From assembly GCF_002102185.1 (NCBI RefSeq), contig NZ_LQOW01000031.1:434001-498000 (forward strand): DNA of 64,000 nucleotides. Direction: 5' to 3'. The position numbers and the translations under genes are program-made. Within the stretch, counting starts at the first letter, position 1. Every line of letters starts with the position of its first letter. Positions 1-7,766 of the stretch are shown here, one piece after another. Origin of the DNA: Mycobacterium fragae (lineage in GTDB: Bacteria; Actinomycetota; Actinomycetes; Mycobacteriales; Mycobacteriaceae). The notes beneath the pieces were generated by a model. The model ran no database searches. It saw only the letters and a list, made by a program, of their open reading frames with translations, and was not told the DNA's origin.

Positions 1-23
1 GCGGCGTTGCGGGGTCGTGCCAT
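1..23 (-). CDS. DUF4191-type membrane protein, N-terminus only (Rv2219-like)
   Basis: Only the first seven codons and part of the eighth lie in the window. They begin with ATG at 23 on the minus strand and read MARPRNA. This matches the start I recall for the membrane protein encoded directly downstream of lipA in M. tuberculosis (MAKPRNAA). The ATG lies 4 nt after the lipA stop, so co-transcription with lipA is likely. The identification rests on position and a seven-residue match. Confidence 0.5.
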
Positions 24-27
24 TGGT

Positions 28-960
28 TCAGGATACGGCGGGGCGCGTCTGCACGGCCCGCTGGTAAAGCCGGCCGGCCCGATACGACGACCGTACCAGC
101 GGTCCCGCCAGCACACCGGCGAATCCCAGCTGCTCGGCGTAGTCGGAGTATTCGACGAACTCCTCCGGCGTGACCCAGCGCTCGACGGGGTGGTGCCGCG
201 CCGACGGCCGCAGGTATTGGGTGATGGTGACGATGTCGCAACCGGCCTCGCGCAAATCCGCCAGGGCGGTGCGCACCTCGTCGGGCGTCTCGCCCAGGCC
301 GAGGATGAGGTTGCTCTTGGTGACCAGCCCGAAGTCGCGGGCCGCGGTCAGCACATCGAGACTGCGCTGATAGGAGAACGCAGGCCGGATCCGCTTGAAG
401 ATGCGCGGCACCGTTTCGACGTTGTGGGCCAACACTTCCGGCTCAGCCTCGAAGATCTGCCGCAGCCGCTCGGGGTCACCGTTGAAATCGGGGATCAACA
501 GCTCGACGCCGGTCACCGGGTTGAGTCTTTTGATGGCGCGCACGGTTTCGGCGTACAGCCAGGCGCCCCCGTCGGGCAGGTCGTCGCGGGCCACTCCGGT
601 GACCGTGGCATACCGCAGGCCCATGGCGTGCACGCTTTCGGCGACTCGGCGTGGTTCGTCGCGGTCCAAGACGGCGGGCTTGCCGGTGTCGATCTGGCAG
701 AAATCGCAGCGACGGGTGCACACCTCGCCACCGATGAGGAACGTGGCCTCGCGGTCTTCCCAGCATTCGTAGATGTTCGGGCAACCGGCTTCCTCGCACA
801 CGGTGTGCAGACCTTCGCGGCGGACCAGGTTCTTCAGCTCCGTGTATTCCGGGCCCATCCGCGCGCGGGTCTTGATCCACGGCGGCTTGCGCTCGATCGG
901 TGTCTGCGCGTTGCGTACTTCCAGACGCAGCAGTTTCCGGCCTTCCGGAGCAACGGTCAC
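28..960 (-). CDS. lipA: Lipoyl synthase LipA
   Basis: Radical-SAM enzyme that inserts two sulfur atoms into the octanoyl group on lipoyl domains, the last step of lipoate synthesis. The 310-aa product shows both cysteine sets of the family: the auxiliary-cluster set C55, C60, C66 (CEEAGC...C) and the radical-SAM CxxxCxxC at C81, C85, C88 (CTRRCDFC). The C-terminal RSSYRAG, carrying the auxiliary-cluster serine, is present. The GTG at 960 is chosen because it overlaps the lipB stop (GTGA) and gives the family length; a longer open frame to 1278 only runs through lipB. It follows lipB in an operon with the E2 gene whose lipoyl domains it would modify. Confidence 0.97.
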   Translation of the reverse strand: MTVAPEGRKLLRLEVRNAQTPIERKPPWIKTRARMGPEYTELKNLVRREGLHTVCEEAGCPNIYECWEDREATFLIGGEVCTRRCDFCQIDTGKPAVLDRDEPRRVAESVHAMGLRYATVTGVARDDLPDGGAWLYAETVRAIKRLNPVTGVELLIPDFNGDPERLRQIFEAEPEVLAHNVETVPRIFKRIRPAFSYQRSLDVLTAARDFGLVTKSNLILGLGETPDEVRTALADLREAGCDIVTITQYLRPSARHHPVERWVTPEEFVEYSDYAEQLGFAGVLAGPLVRSSYRAGRLYQRAVQTRPAVS

Positions 961-1622
961 AACGGCGATGCTACGCGGGCAAGCCGGCCGTCTAAGGCGT
1001 CGCACACCGCTTCGGCGACGCGTATCCGGACGTCGTCGACCCCGACATCGCGGCCCATCTCGGCGGTTATCGACGTCACCCCGGCGTCGGTGATGCCGCA
1101 CGGCACGATCTTCTGGAAGGCGTCGAGGTCGCAGTCGCAGTTGAGGGCGAACCCATGCAACGTCGTCGCCCGCGACACCCGAACCCCGATGGCGGCGACC
1201 TTGCGCGCAGGCCGCCCGGGGATCCAGACTCCGGAACGCCCATCGACGCGGCCGGCATCCAGACCCAACTCGGTGCACACCGCGATCAGCGATTCCTCAA
1301 GGCGCCGAACATAATTGACCACATCAAGTGGTTCGGACAACCCGATGATCGGGTAGCCGACGAGCTGCCCGGGGCCGTGCCAGGTGATCTTGCCGCCGCG
1401 GTCGGTGTCGACGACGGGCGTGCCGGCTATTGGTCGCTCTCGCGGCAGCGTGCGGCGACCGGCGGTGTAGACCGACGGGTGCTCGAGCAGCAGCAGCGTG
1501 TCGGGACCGCCTGCCACCCGAGCATCGGCCAATTCTCGTTGCAGCTGCCACGCCTCGACGTAGTCCACCGTCCCCAGTTGACGCACGTCGATCGGCGCCG
1601 CGCTCGAGCGGATGGAGCTCAC
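957..1622 (-). CDS. lipB: Octanoyltransferase LipB
   Basis: Transfers octanoate from acyl carrier protein to lipoyl domains, the step before LipA. The 221-aa product has the catalytic lysine K141 (ARKVAAIG) and catalytic cysteine C175 (IVPCGITD), plus the conserved RGGK and WHGPGQL motifs near residues 75-87. The start is GTG at 1622. The stop overlaps the lipA start by 4 nt, indicating translational coupling. About 100 nt separate it from the upstream epimerase gene. Confidence 0.96.
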   Translation of the reverse strand: MSSIRSSAAPIDVRQLGTVDYVEAWQLQRELADARVAGGPDTLLLLEHPSVYTAGRRTLPRERPIAGTPVVDTDRGGKITWHGPGQLVGYPIIGLSEPLDVVNYVRRLEESLIAVCTELGLDAGRVDGRSGVWIPGRPARKVAAIGVRVSRATTLHGFALNCDCDLDAFQKIVPCGITDAGVTSITAEMGRDVGVDDVRIRVAEAVCDALDGRLARVASPL

Positions 1623-1722
1623 AGAACGAGGCTACAGGCGACCGCTCCGCGAGACGGAAGCCACGGCTGTGGTTGGCCCCAATGTCACAACCCACGCTTC
1701 TGTCTCGCGGCGCCCATCGGTA

Positions 1723-2634
1723 CTAGGCGACCGCGGGCTGCGCGGTCGCATACCGCAGCGCCTCGCCGATGGTCTTGTGGTGGAACTGAAAACCAGCGCG
1801 CTCGAGTGCGGCGGGGATCACCCGCTGTCCCCACAGCAGCCCCTCCTCGGCGAACTCGCCGAGGGCTGCGCGCACCGCGAACCCGGGCAGCATCAGCGGC
1901 GTGCGCCGGTTCACCGCTCGGCCCAGTGCCGCGGTGAACTCGGCGTTGGTGACCGGCGCCGGGCCGGTGAGGTTCACCGGCCCGGACAGCCCTGTGTGGG
2001 AGAGGACGAACTGGAGCGCCCGCACCTCGTCTTCGAGGGTGATCCACGACATGTATTGGCGGCCGTTGCCCAGGCGGGCACCAAGGCCGACGGAGAACAG
2101 CGGGCGCAGCCGGCGCAGCGCGCCGCCCGACGCGGCCAGCACCAATCCGGTGCGGGCCAGCACGACACGCGTGCCGGCCTGAACGGCGGCGGCGGTGGCA
2201 GCCTCCCAGTCGTGACACAGCTGAGCCAGGAAACCCGTTCCCACCGAACCGCTTTCGTCGACTGCCCGGTCCTTGGTGTCGCCGTAATAGCCGACTGCGC
2301 TGGCGTTGACCAGCACACCGACGCCCGCTTCGGCGACTGCGGCCGACAGCACTTCGGTTGGCGTGATGCGACTGTCGCGCAGGTTCTGTTTGAACGCCCC
2401 CGACCAGCGTCGCTGCCCGATGTTTATGCCGCACAGGTTGACAACGGCGTCGACTCCGCGCAGCGCGCCGGCGTCGAATTCGCCGCTGTCGGGATCCCAA
2501 TGCAGCTCAGTGCCATTCGCCGGCGCTCGCCGCACGATCCGCAGCACTCGGTGATCGGCCGTGCGCAGCGCTGTCACCAGCGCCGAACCGATCAGTCCGG
2601 ACGAACCCGCGATCGCAATGACGGCCTTGGCCAC
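1723..2634 (-). CDS. TIGR01777-family NAD-dependent epimerase (Rv2216-like)
   Basis: The 303-aa product is an extended short-chain dehydrogenase-like protein with an N-terminal Rossmann motif (AGSSGLIGSALV, residues 9-20) and the family signatures NLCGINIG, NASAVGYYG (Tyr-centred active-site region) and the C-terminal LPGFAVRAALGE segment. This is the YfcH/TIGR01777 class, whose substrate is generally unknown. The GTG start at 2634 lies 4 nt after the dlaT stop, so it sits in the dlaT-lipB-lipA operon. A role linked to lipoylated dehydrogenases is only an inference from position. Confidence 0.85.
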   Translation of the reverse strand: MAKAVIAIAGSSGLIGSALVTALRTADHRVLRIVRRAPANGTELHWDPDSGEFDAGALRGVDAVVNLCGINIGQRRWSGAFKQNLRDSRITPTEVLSAAVAEAGVGVLVNASAVGYYGDTKDRAVDESGSVGTGFLAQLCHDWEAATAAAVQAGTRVVLARTGLVLAASGGALRRLRPLFSVGLGARLGNGRQYMSWITLEDEVRALQFVLSHTGLSGPVNLTGPAPVTNAEFTAALGRAVNRRTPLMLPGFAVRAALGEFAEEGLLWGQRVIPAALERAGFQFHHKTIGEALRYATAQPAVA

Positions 2635-2638
2635 GTTG

Positions 2639-4378
2639 TCACAGTCCCAAATCGGCCTCGAACGCGCCTTCTTCGAGCCGATTCTTGATGGTGGTGAGGA
2701 ACCGGCCGGCGTCGGCGCCGTCGATCAGGCGGTGGTCGTAGGTCAGCGGGAGGTAGCACACCGATCGCACCCCGATGGACTCGTTGCCGGTGTCGTCGAC
2801 GACGACCCGTGGCCGTTTGACGATGGCGCCGGCGCCCAGCATGGCGGCCTGCGGCGGCACCAGGATGGGCGTGTCGAACAACGCACCCTGGCTGCCGATG
2901 TTGGTGATCGTGAATGTGCCGCCGGACAGCTCGTCAGGCTTGAGGTCGCCCGAGCGCGCACGGGCGGCGATGTCGGCGATCGCGCGCGCGAGCCCGGCAA
3001 GCGACAGGTCGCCGGCGTTGTGGATGACGGGGGAGAGCAGGCCCTGCTCGGTGTCGACGGCGAAGCCGAGGTGCTCGGCGTCGTAGTAGGTGATCTCCTT
3101 GGTTTCCTCGTTGTAGCTCGCATTGATGTTGGGATGGATCTTGAGCGCGTCGATCACTGCGCGGGCGATGAACGGCAGATAGGTCAGGTTCACGCCCTCG
3201 CGTTCGGCGAACGCGGTTTTGGCCCTGGCCCGCAACGCCACGATCCTGGTCATGTCGACCTCGTGGGTCTGGGTGAGCTGTGCGGTGGCCTGAAGGGATT
3301 CGCGGGTCTTCTTCGCGGTGATCTGGCGGATCCGGCTGGCCTTCTGGGTGGTGCCCCGCAGATGAGCCAGCGCCGGCGCGGGCGTGGGGACGCTGGGTGC
3401 TGGGGCGGCCGGCGCCTGCGCCGTCGGCTCGGGTGCCGGAGCTTTCTTCGCTTCTGCGGCGGCCAGCACATCTTGCTTGCGGATCCGTCCTCCCACGCCG
3501 GTTCCGCGCAGCTGGGTGAGATCGATGTTGTTCTCGGCGGCCAGTTTTCGCACCAACGGGGTGACATACGGGGTCGCGGCGGCGGTAGCCGCCGGCTCAC
3601 TCGGCGGCTGTGGTGGTTGCGGCGCGGGCTCGGGCTTGGCTTCCGGCTCGGGTGCCGGCTGCGGTTGCGGCGACGGTGCCGGCGGCGGGGCCGGCTGGGC
3701 CGCTGGCGCCGGCCGCTGGTCTGGGGCTTCGGGCTGGGGTGCGGGCGCGGCCGCGGTTTGGGCGCCGGTGCCGATCTTCGCCAGCTCGCCGCCCACCGGG
3801 ACGGTGTCGTCTTCGTCGGCGGTGATGCTGACCAGGGTGCCTGCCACCGGTGACGGGATCTCGGTGTCGACCTTGTCGGTGGACACTTCCACCAGGGGCT
3901 CGTCGACCTCGACCGAGTCGCCGACCTTCTTCAGCCAGCGAGTCACCGTGCCCTCGGTGACCGATTCGCCGAGTTCGGGCATCAGCACCGGCTGGGTGGC
4001 GCCGGTTTCGCCTTGCCCATCGGTCGCCGACACAGCTGCCGGCTGCGGCTCGGGCTCCGGCTGCGGTTGCGGCTCGGTCTGCGGTTGTGGTTCGGGGGCG
4101 GGCTCAGCGGCGGGTTGCTCAGCCGCTCCCTGGCCTTCCGTACTCTCCCCGATGATGGCCAGCTCGCCGCCGACTTCAACGGTGTCGTCCTCTTGGGCGA
4201 TGATCTTGGTCAGCACGCCGGCCGCGGGCGACGGGATCTCGGTGTCCACTTTGTCGGTGGAGACTTCGAGCAGGGGTTCGTCGAGTTCGACCGTGTCGCC
4301 TTCTTGCTTGAGCCAGCGTGTGACGGTTCCCTCAGTCACGCTCTCACCGAGTGCCGGCATCTGAACTGAGAAGGCCAT
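2639..4378 (-). CDS. dlaT: Dihydrolipoamide acyltransferase E2 (DlaT/SucB)
   Basis: E2 core of the pyruvate dehydrogenase complex and of the mycobacterial peroxynitrite reductase. The 579-aa product has two lipoyl domains (about 1-78 and 129-204) with lipoyl lysines K43 and K169 in the DKVDTEIPSP motif. Long Ala/Pro/Glu-rich linkers follow each. A peripheral-subunit-binding domain lies at about 271-308 and a catalytic acyltransferase domain at about 345-579 with H549 and D553 (YDHRLIDGAD). ATG at 4378 is preferred over an in-frame start at 4414 because a GAGGAG ribosome site precedes it and family members begin MAFSVQMP. First gene of the operon with lipB and lipA. Confidence 0.96.
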   Translation of the reverse strand: MAFSVQMPALGESVTEGTVTRWLKQEGDTVELDEPLLEVSTDKVDTEIPSPAAGVLTKIIAQEDDTVEVGGELAIIGESTEGQGAAEQPAAEPAPEPQPQTEPQPQPEPEPQPAAVSATDGQGETGATQPVLMPELGESVTEGTVTRWLKKVGDSVEVDEPLVEVSTDKVDTEIPSPVAGTLVSITADEDDTVPVGGELAKIGTGAQTAAAPAPQPEAPDQRPAPAAQPAPPPAPSPQPQPAPEPEAKPEPAPQPPQPPSEPAATAAATPYVTPLVRKLAAENNIDLTQLRGTGVGGRIRKQDVLAAAEAKKAPAPEPTAQAPAAPAPSVPTPAPALAHLRGTTQKASRIRQITAKKTRESLQATAQLTQTHEVDMTRIVALRARAKTAFAEREGVNLTYLPFIARAVIDALKIHPNINASYNEETKEITYYDAEHLGFAVDTEQGLLSPVIHNAGDLSLAGLARAIADIAARARSGDLKPDELSGGTFTITNIGSQGALFDTPILVPPQAAMLGAGAIVKRPRVVVDDTGNESIGVRSVCYLPLTYDHRLIDGADAGRFLTTIKNRLEEGAFEADLGL

Positions 4379-4638
4379 CTCTGTTGACTCCTCGATGGAT
4401 CGGTCGGTCGGCACGGGCTGACCTCTGGCTTACCACAGCGTCGTGTACGGCAGGCACCCAAGCGATTCTCCAAACCATCCTGTCACGCGGCGTTGCCGGC
4501 ACACATCCAGGGCGGAGCGGCCCGGCACCCGAATGCCCGGCAACGTCAGGTATCCGGGTAATCGGACGTAAGGTCCTGACTTCTGGATCGAGGGCGACGA
4601 GCGGCTGAATAACTATTTGACCATTGAGACGTTTTGGA

Positions 4639-4665
4639 TTGAAATGCCGAAAAACCGGATATGTT
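4639..4665 (+). promoter_or_regulatory. Possible leaderless promoter of the HTH gene
   Basis: TTGAAA (4639-4644) and TATGTT (4660-4665) resemble -35 and -10 boxes, although the 15-nt spacer is short. A transcript from this -10 would begin at about 4672, exactly at the GTG that is the best start for the HTH protein. No Shine-Dalgarno sequence is visible, which fits a leaderless mRNA, common in mycobacteria. Assigned by eye; tentative. Confidence 0.3.
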
Positions 4666-4671
4666 GCTCGC

Positions 4672-5040
4672 GTGTACCCCGACGACAGGGGCAAAGAGCT
4701 CGCCACGGTCCTCTCATACCTGACGGGCCGCTCCCTCAGCAGAGAAGAAATCTGGACGGCGATGGAGTTGCGCCGCTCCACGTACTACGACCAGCTCGAC
4801 AAGGGAACCCTGATAACTGCGGACAACCTGCGAACGGCCGCAGCGAATCTGGGCATCAACCGCGCCGAGCTGCTGACCCGCTACCGTTTCATCGAACCCG
4901 CAGAGGTCCTCACCTTGGCCGAAGAGATCCGTGGACACTCGGATGCACAACCGGTGTCGGCGAATTCTCAAGTGAAGACCGCTCACAAGCTGGCAAGAAT
5001 CGAGGAATGGCGCCCGCGGCCCGACGCGCCCCCACTGTAG
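4672..5040 (+). CDS. Helix-turn-helix DNA-binding protein, accessory
   Basis: The product is about 122 aa. Residues around 20-65 read like an XRE-type HTH: LSREEIWTAMELRRSTYYDQL, then ITADNLRTAAANLGINRAEL, which resembles the EspR or phage-repressor style of fold. The remainder is a short polar tail. An in-frame TTG at 4624 is an alternative start, but the GTG at 4672 sits where a leaderless transcript would begin. The gene lies 16 nt upstream of a 7-TM protein and the two look like an operon. I do not recognise a characterised orthologue. In M. tuberculosis the corresponding site holds ephD, so this is probably lineage-specific. It likely autoregulates the pair. Confidence 0.65.
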   Translation: MYPDDRGKELATVLSYLTGRSLSREEIWTAMELRRSTYYDQLDKGTLITADNLRTAAANLGINRAELLTRYRFIEPAEVLTLAEEIRGHSDAQPVSANSQVKTAHKLARIEEWRPRPDAPPL

Positions 5041-5056
5041 ATCCCGTTCGTACACC

Positions 5057-5797
5057 ATGGCTCTGACCGCTCTCATCATCATCACCCTGGCATCCATTTC
5101 GTGGAGCCTCTGGATCCGGCGGGTCACCTGGCATTGCCGGTGGGAGGTGGCCGCAACGCTCAACATCGCGTTGCAGGGGTGTGCGGTCGCACTGATGTCA
5201 CCGTTCGCGTCGGAAACGCTCGGGGTCACCCTGCACGATCTCACCGGCGAGTGGAATCTGCAGAACTACATCGGGCACGACTGCTACATCGTGGCGGCCT
5301 CGGCGATCGTCTACAACGCGCTGGGTCGGCTTGCTTACGACACCGTCATGCAGACGAAGTTCAAGCAGTTCGTGGAGCGCCCCGCCACGCTGTGTATTCC
5401 ATTGTTGCTGGCTACTTTTTCGCTGAGTCGCGGCAGCCGGACATACGCGCGTGACTTCTTCGCGCTGCGCACGGACTTTTGGCTGAGCGTCTATTGGCTT
5501 TTGCTCTGTACAACCCTCGCTTACCTACTGGTGTACGGCTCCCGCGCCCTGCTGGTCCTGCGGAAGGACCCACGCTCGAGGCGCATCGCAAACCTGTATC
5601 TGGTTGCGTGCGCAAGCGGGATCACCGCGTGCATGGTGCGGATCACCACTGCGCTGATTCCGCCGACCCAGGGCCAGACGGGCGCATTCCTGACGTGGCT
5701 GTTCGCCTGCCTGTGCGGCGCAGTTTTCGCGTTGACCTCGGCGCAGGCCTGGCGGCAGAAGATTCGGTGGTTTCAGAGGCCGGCTCTACGCCGGTAA
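5057..5797 (+). CDS. Seven-TM integral membrane protein paired with HTH regulator
   Basis: The 246-aa product has about seven hydrophobic segments (roughly 1-20, 31-54, 76-95, 106-125, 138-166, 174-200, 207-230). Loops are short, and a GEWNLQNYIGHDC stretch precedes TM3. No catalytic motif is visible. The overall look recalls the uncharacterised actinobacterial membrane proteins named after MAB_1171c, which also accompany HTH genes, but that resemblance is from memory and weak. It follows the HTH gene by 16 nt. The substrate or role is unknown; a sensor, transporter or membrane effector are all open. Confidence 0.65.
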   Translation: MALTALIIITLASISWSLWIRRVTWHCRWEVAATLNIALQGCAVALMSPFASETLGVTLHDLTGEWNLQNYIGHDCYIVAASAIVYNALGRLAYDTVMQTKFKQFVERPATLCIPLLLATFSLSRGSRTYARDFFALRTDFWLSVYWLLLCTTLAYLLVYGSRALLVLRKDPRSRRIANLYLVACASGITACMVRITTALIPPTQGQTGAFLTWLFACLCGAVFALTSAQAWRQKIRWFQRPALRR

Positions 5798-5855
5798 CCG
5801 AGCCGATGCGGCCCTGAGCCGATTGGTCAGCCATGTCGGCGGGTATGCCCCAGCG

Positions 5856-6320
5856 ATGACTGCGACAAGCGGCTTGACCGCGATGCGAGATGTGCGTGCC
5901 TCCTGCCAGCAAGTCTGGGACGTGCTGGCCAATGGGTGGACCTACTCCCAATGGGTGGTGGGCAATAGCCGCACGCGTGCCGTCGACTCGAACTGGCCGG
6001 CACCGGGATCCGTCATCCGGCACTCGATCGGGGTGTGGCCGTTGGTGATCGACGACCAGACCGAGGTGGAAGCCTGCGACCCGCCGCATGAGCTGGTGCT
6101 GCGTGCCGGGCTCGGGCGATTTGGCGCCGCACGGATAACGATGCGTCTGCATGAGATCCCGGACGGTTGCCGAGTGGAGATGATCGAGGTGCCGGCCGAG
6201 GGGCCGATTCGCATCGTCCCGCACCAGCTGACGCTGATTGCCATTCACCCTCGCAATCGCGAGTGCATCCTTCGGCTGGCGGCACTTACCGAGCGCCTCC
6301 AGCCCAGCCAGGTGAAGTAA
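5856..6320 (+). CDS. SRPBCC (START-like) domain protein
   Basis: The protein is about 154 aa. It has the SRPBCC/polyketide-cyclase layout: an N-terminal strand (MRDVRASCQQVWDVLANGWTY), a helix-grip core, GSVIRHSIGVWPLVIDD in the middle and a C-terminal helix. Such folds bind hydrophobic ligands, and mycobacteria have many uncharacterised ones. An in-frame GTG at 5823 would add 11 residues. The stop is only 8 nt before the FAD oxidoreductase ATG, so the two are likely co-expressed and may share a lipid or isoprenoid ligand (inference). Confidence 0.75.
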   Translation: MTATSGLTAMRDVRASCQQVWDVLANGWTYSQWVVGNSRTRAVDSNWPAPGSVIRHSIGVWPLVIDDQTEVEACDPPHELVLRAGLGRFGAARITMRLHEIPDGCRVEMIEVPAEGPIRIVPHQLTLIAIHPRNRECILRLAALTERLQPSQVK

Positions 6321-6328
6321 ACCTCGGA

Positions 6329-7753
6329 ATGGCCGCAGATCGATTCGACGCCGTGGTGGTTGGGTCCGGGCCGAACGGACTTGCCGCAGGTGTGACATTG
6401 GCGGAAGCCGGCAAACGCGTTCTCATTCTGGAAGGTTCGGACACTCCGGGCGGCGGTGCCCGCTCCGGACACGTAACCGATGACGAGTCGGTGCACGACA
6501 TCTGCTCCGCGATACATCCGCTGGCAATGGCTTCTCCAGCCTTCCGGCGGTGGCCATTGGGCGATTACGGGCTCGAGTGGATATTTGCGCCGATCGAAGC
6601 CGCCCATCCTCTCGACGACGGCAGCGCCGTCGCACTTTATCGTGACGTGGGCAGCACGGCTGCCGGGATGGGACGTGATCGTAACGCCTACCAAGAGCTG
6701 CTAAACCCGTTGGTGTCCAACGGTATTGATCTCTTCGACAGTATCCTCGACCCGTTTCCCCCAAAGCATCCGTTGATTGTTGCCAAGTTCGCCCGGTCTG
6801 GGATGGCTTCGATTGCCGGTCTCTCAAAGCGTCGCTTCGACGACGAGAGGGCGCCGGCCCTGCTCGCGGGCATGGCGGCTCACTCGTTCATGCCGCTCAA
6901 CCTTTTTGGCACGGCTGCCGCCGCGCTGATGTTCGCTGTGAGCGCGCACCGAACTGGATGGCCGATGCCTCGCGGTGGGTCGCAAAAGATCGCAGATGCT
7001 CTGCTGGCGTATTTCGAGCACCTTGGCGGCGAGATCCGTCTGGGTCATTGGGTCAGGCGGTTGGCGGACGTGCCTGCCCATCGTGTGCTACTGCTCGATG
7101 TATCCCCGACCCAAGTGGCAACCATCCTCGGCGATGGCTTGCCTAGCTGGTATCGGCGCCTCTTTTCGAATTACCGATACGGCCCGGGCCTTTGCAAGGT
7201 CGACTACCTGCTGGATGGCCCCATTCCATGGCGGGCCGATGAGTGTGCGAACGCGGCAACCGTCCATCTTGGCGGCACTCTGCAACAGGTTGCGGCAAGC
7301 GAGTCGGCGGTGAACAAAGGCCGCCACGCCGACAAACCGTTTGTGTTGCTGGCCAATCAGAGTCGCTTCGATCCGACGCGGACTTCGGCCGGCCAGGAGA
7401 CGGTATGGACCTATTGCCATGTGCCGAACGGATCGACGGTGGACATGTCGGACGCCATCGGCAACCAAATCGAGCGATTCGCACCCGGATTCAAAGACAG
7501 GATCGTGAAGAAGGTTACGACCAACGCCAAGGAGCAGGAAGCGCACAACCCGAACATGTGCGGCGGAGTTATCAACGGAGGTTTGCAAGATCCGCTGCGA
7601 TATGGCGTGAACTTGGCTACCCGCTTGCGGCCCTACCGGTTACCGCGCCGCGGCACTTACCTGTGTTCATCCTTCACACCTCCCGGCCCCGGAGTTCACG
7701 GGATGCCCGGGTATTTGGCTGCGCGAAGCGCCCTACGGACCGATTTGCGATAA
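6329..7753 (+). CDS. Phytoene desaturase-like FAD-dependent oxidoreductase
   Basis: The 474-aa protein belongs to the COG1233 (CrtI-like) flavoprotein family. It has the N-terminal dinucleotide fold VVVGSGPNGLAAGVTLAE (residues 8-25) followed by an acidic strand end (VLILEGSDTPGG). The mid-region has RYGPGLCKVDYLLDGPIPW and the C-terminal FAD site has TPPGPGVHGMPGY. Family members oxidise or desaturate carotenoids and other hydrophobic substrates; the substrate here is unknown. ATG at 6329 is chosen because it follows the SRPBCC stop by 8 nt and starts just before the Rossmann fold. It ends 13 nt from the convergent aminopeptidase gene. Confidence 0.85.
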   Translation: MAADRFDAVVVGSGPNGLAAGVTLAEAGKRVLILEGSDTPGGGARSGHVTDDESVHDICSAIHPLAMASPAFRRWPLGDYGLEWIFAPIEAAHPLDDGSAVALYRDVGSTAAGMGRDRNAYQELLNPLVSNGIDLFDSILDPFPPKHPLIVAKFARSGMASIAGLSKRRFDDERAPALLAGMAAHSFMPLNLFGTAAAALMFAVSAHRTGWPMPRGGSQKIADALLAYFEHLGGEIRLGHWVRRLADVPAHRVLLLDVSPTQVATILGDGLPSWYRRLFSNYRYGPGLCKVDYLLDGPIPWRADECANAATVHLGGTLQQVAASESAVNKGRHADKPFVLLANQSRFDPTRTSAGQETVWTYCHVPNGSTVDMSDAIGNQIERFAPGFKDRIVKKVTTNAKEQEAHNPNMCGGVINGGLQDPLRYGVNLATRLRPYRLPRRGTYLCSSFTPPGPGVHGMPGYLAARSALRTDLR

Positions 7754-7766
7754 CCGTCGGCGCTGT

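Noticed and set aside
3384..4364. 326-codon Gly/Ser/Ala-rich frame antisense to dlaT, superficially PE_PGRS-like
   Set aside because: It is the complement of the dlaT Pro/Ala linker and lipoyl domains; there is no PE domain and dlaT is certain.
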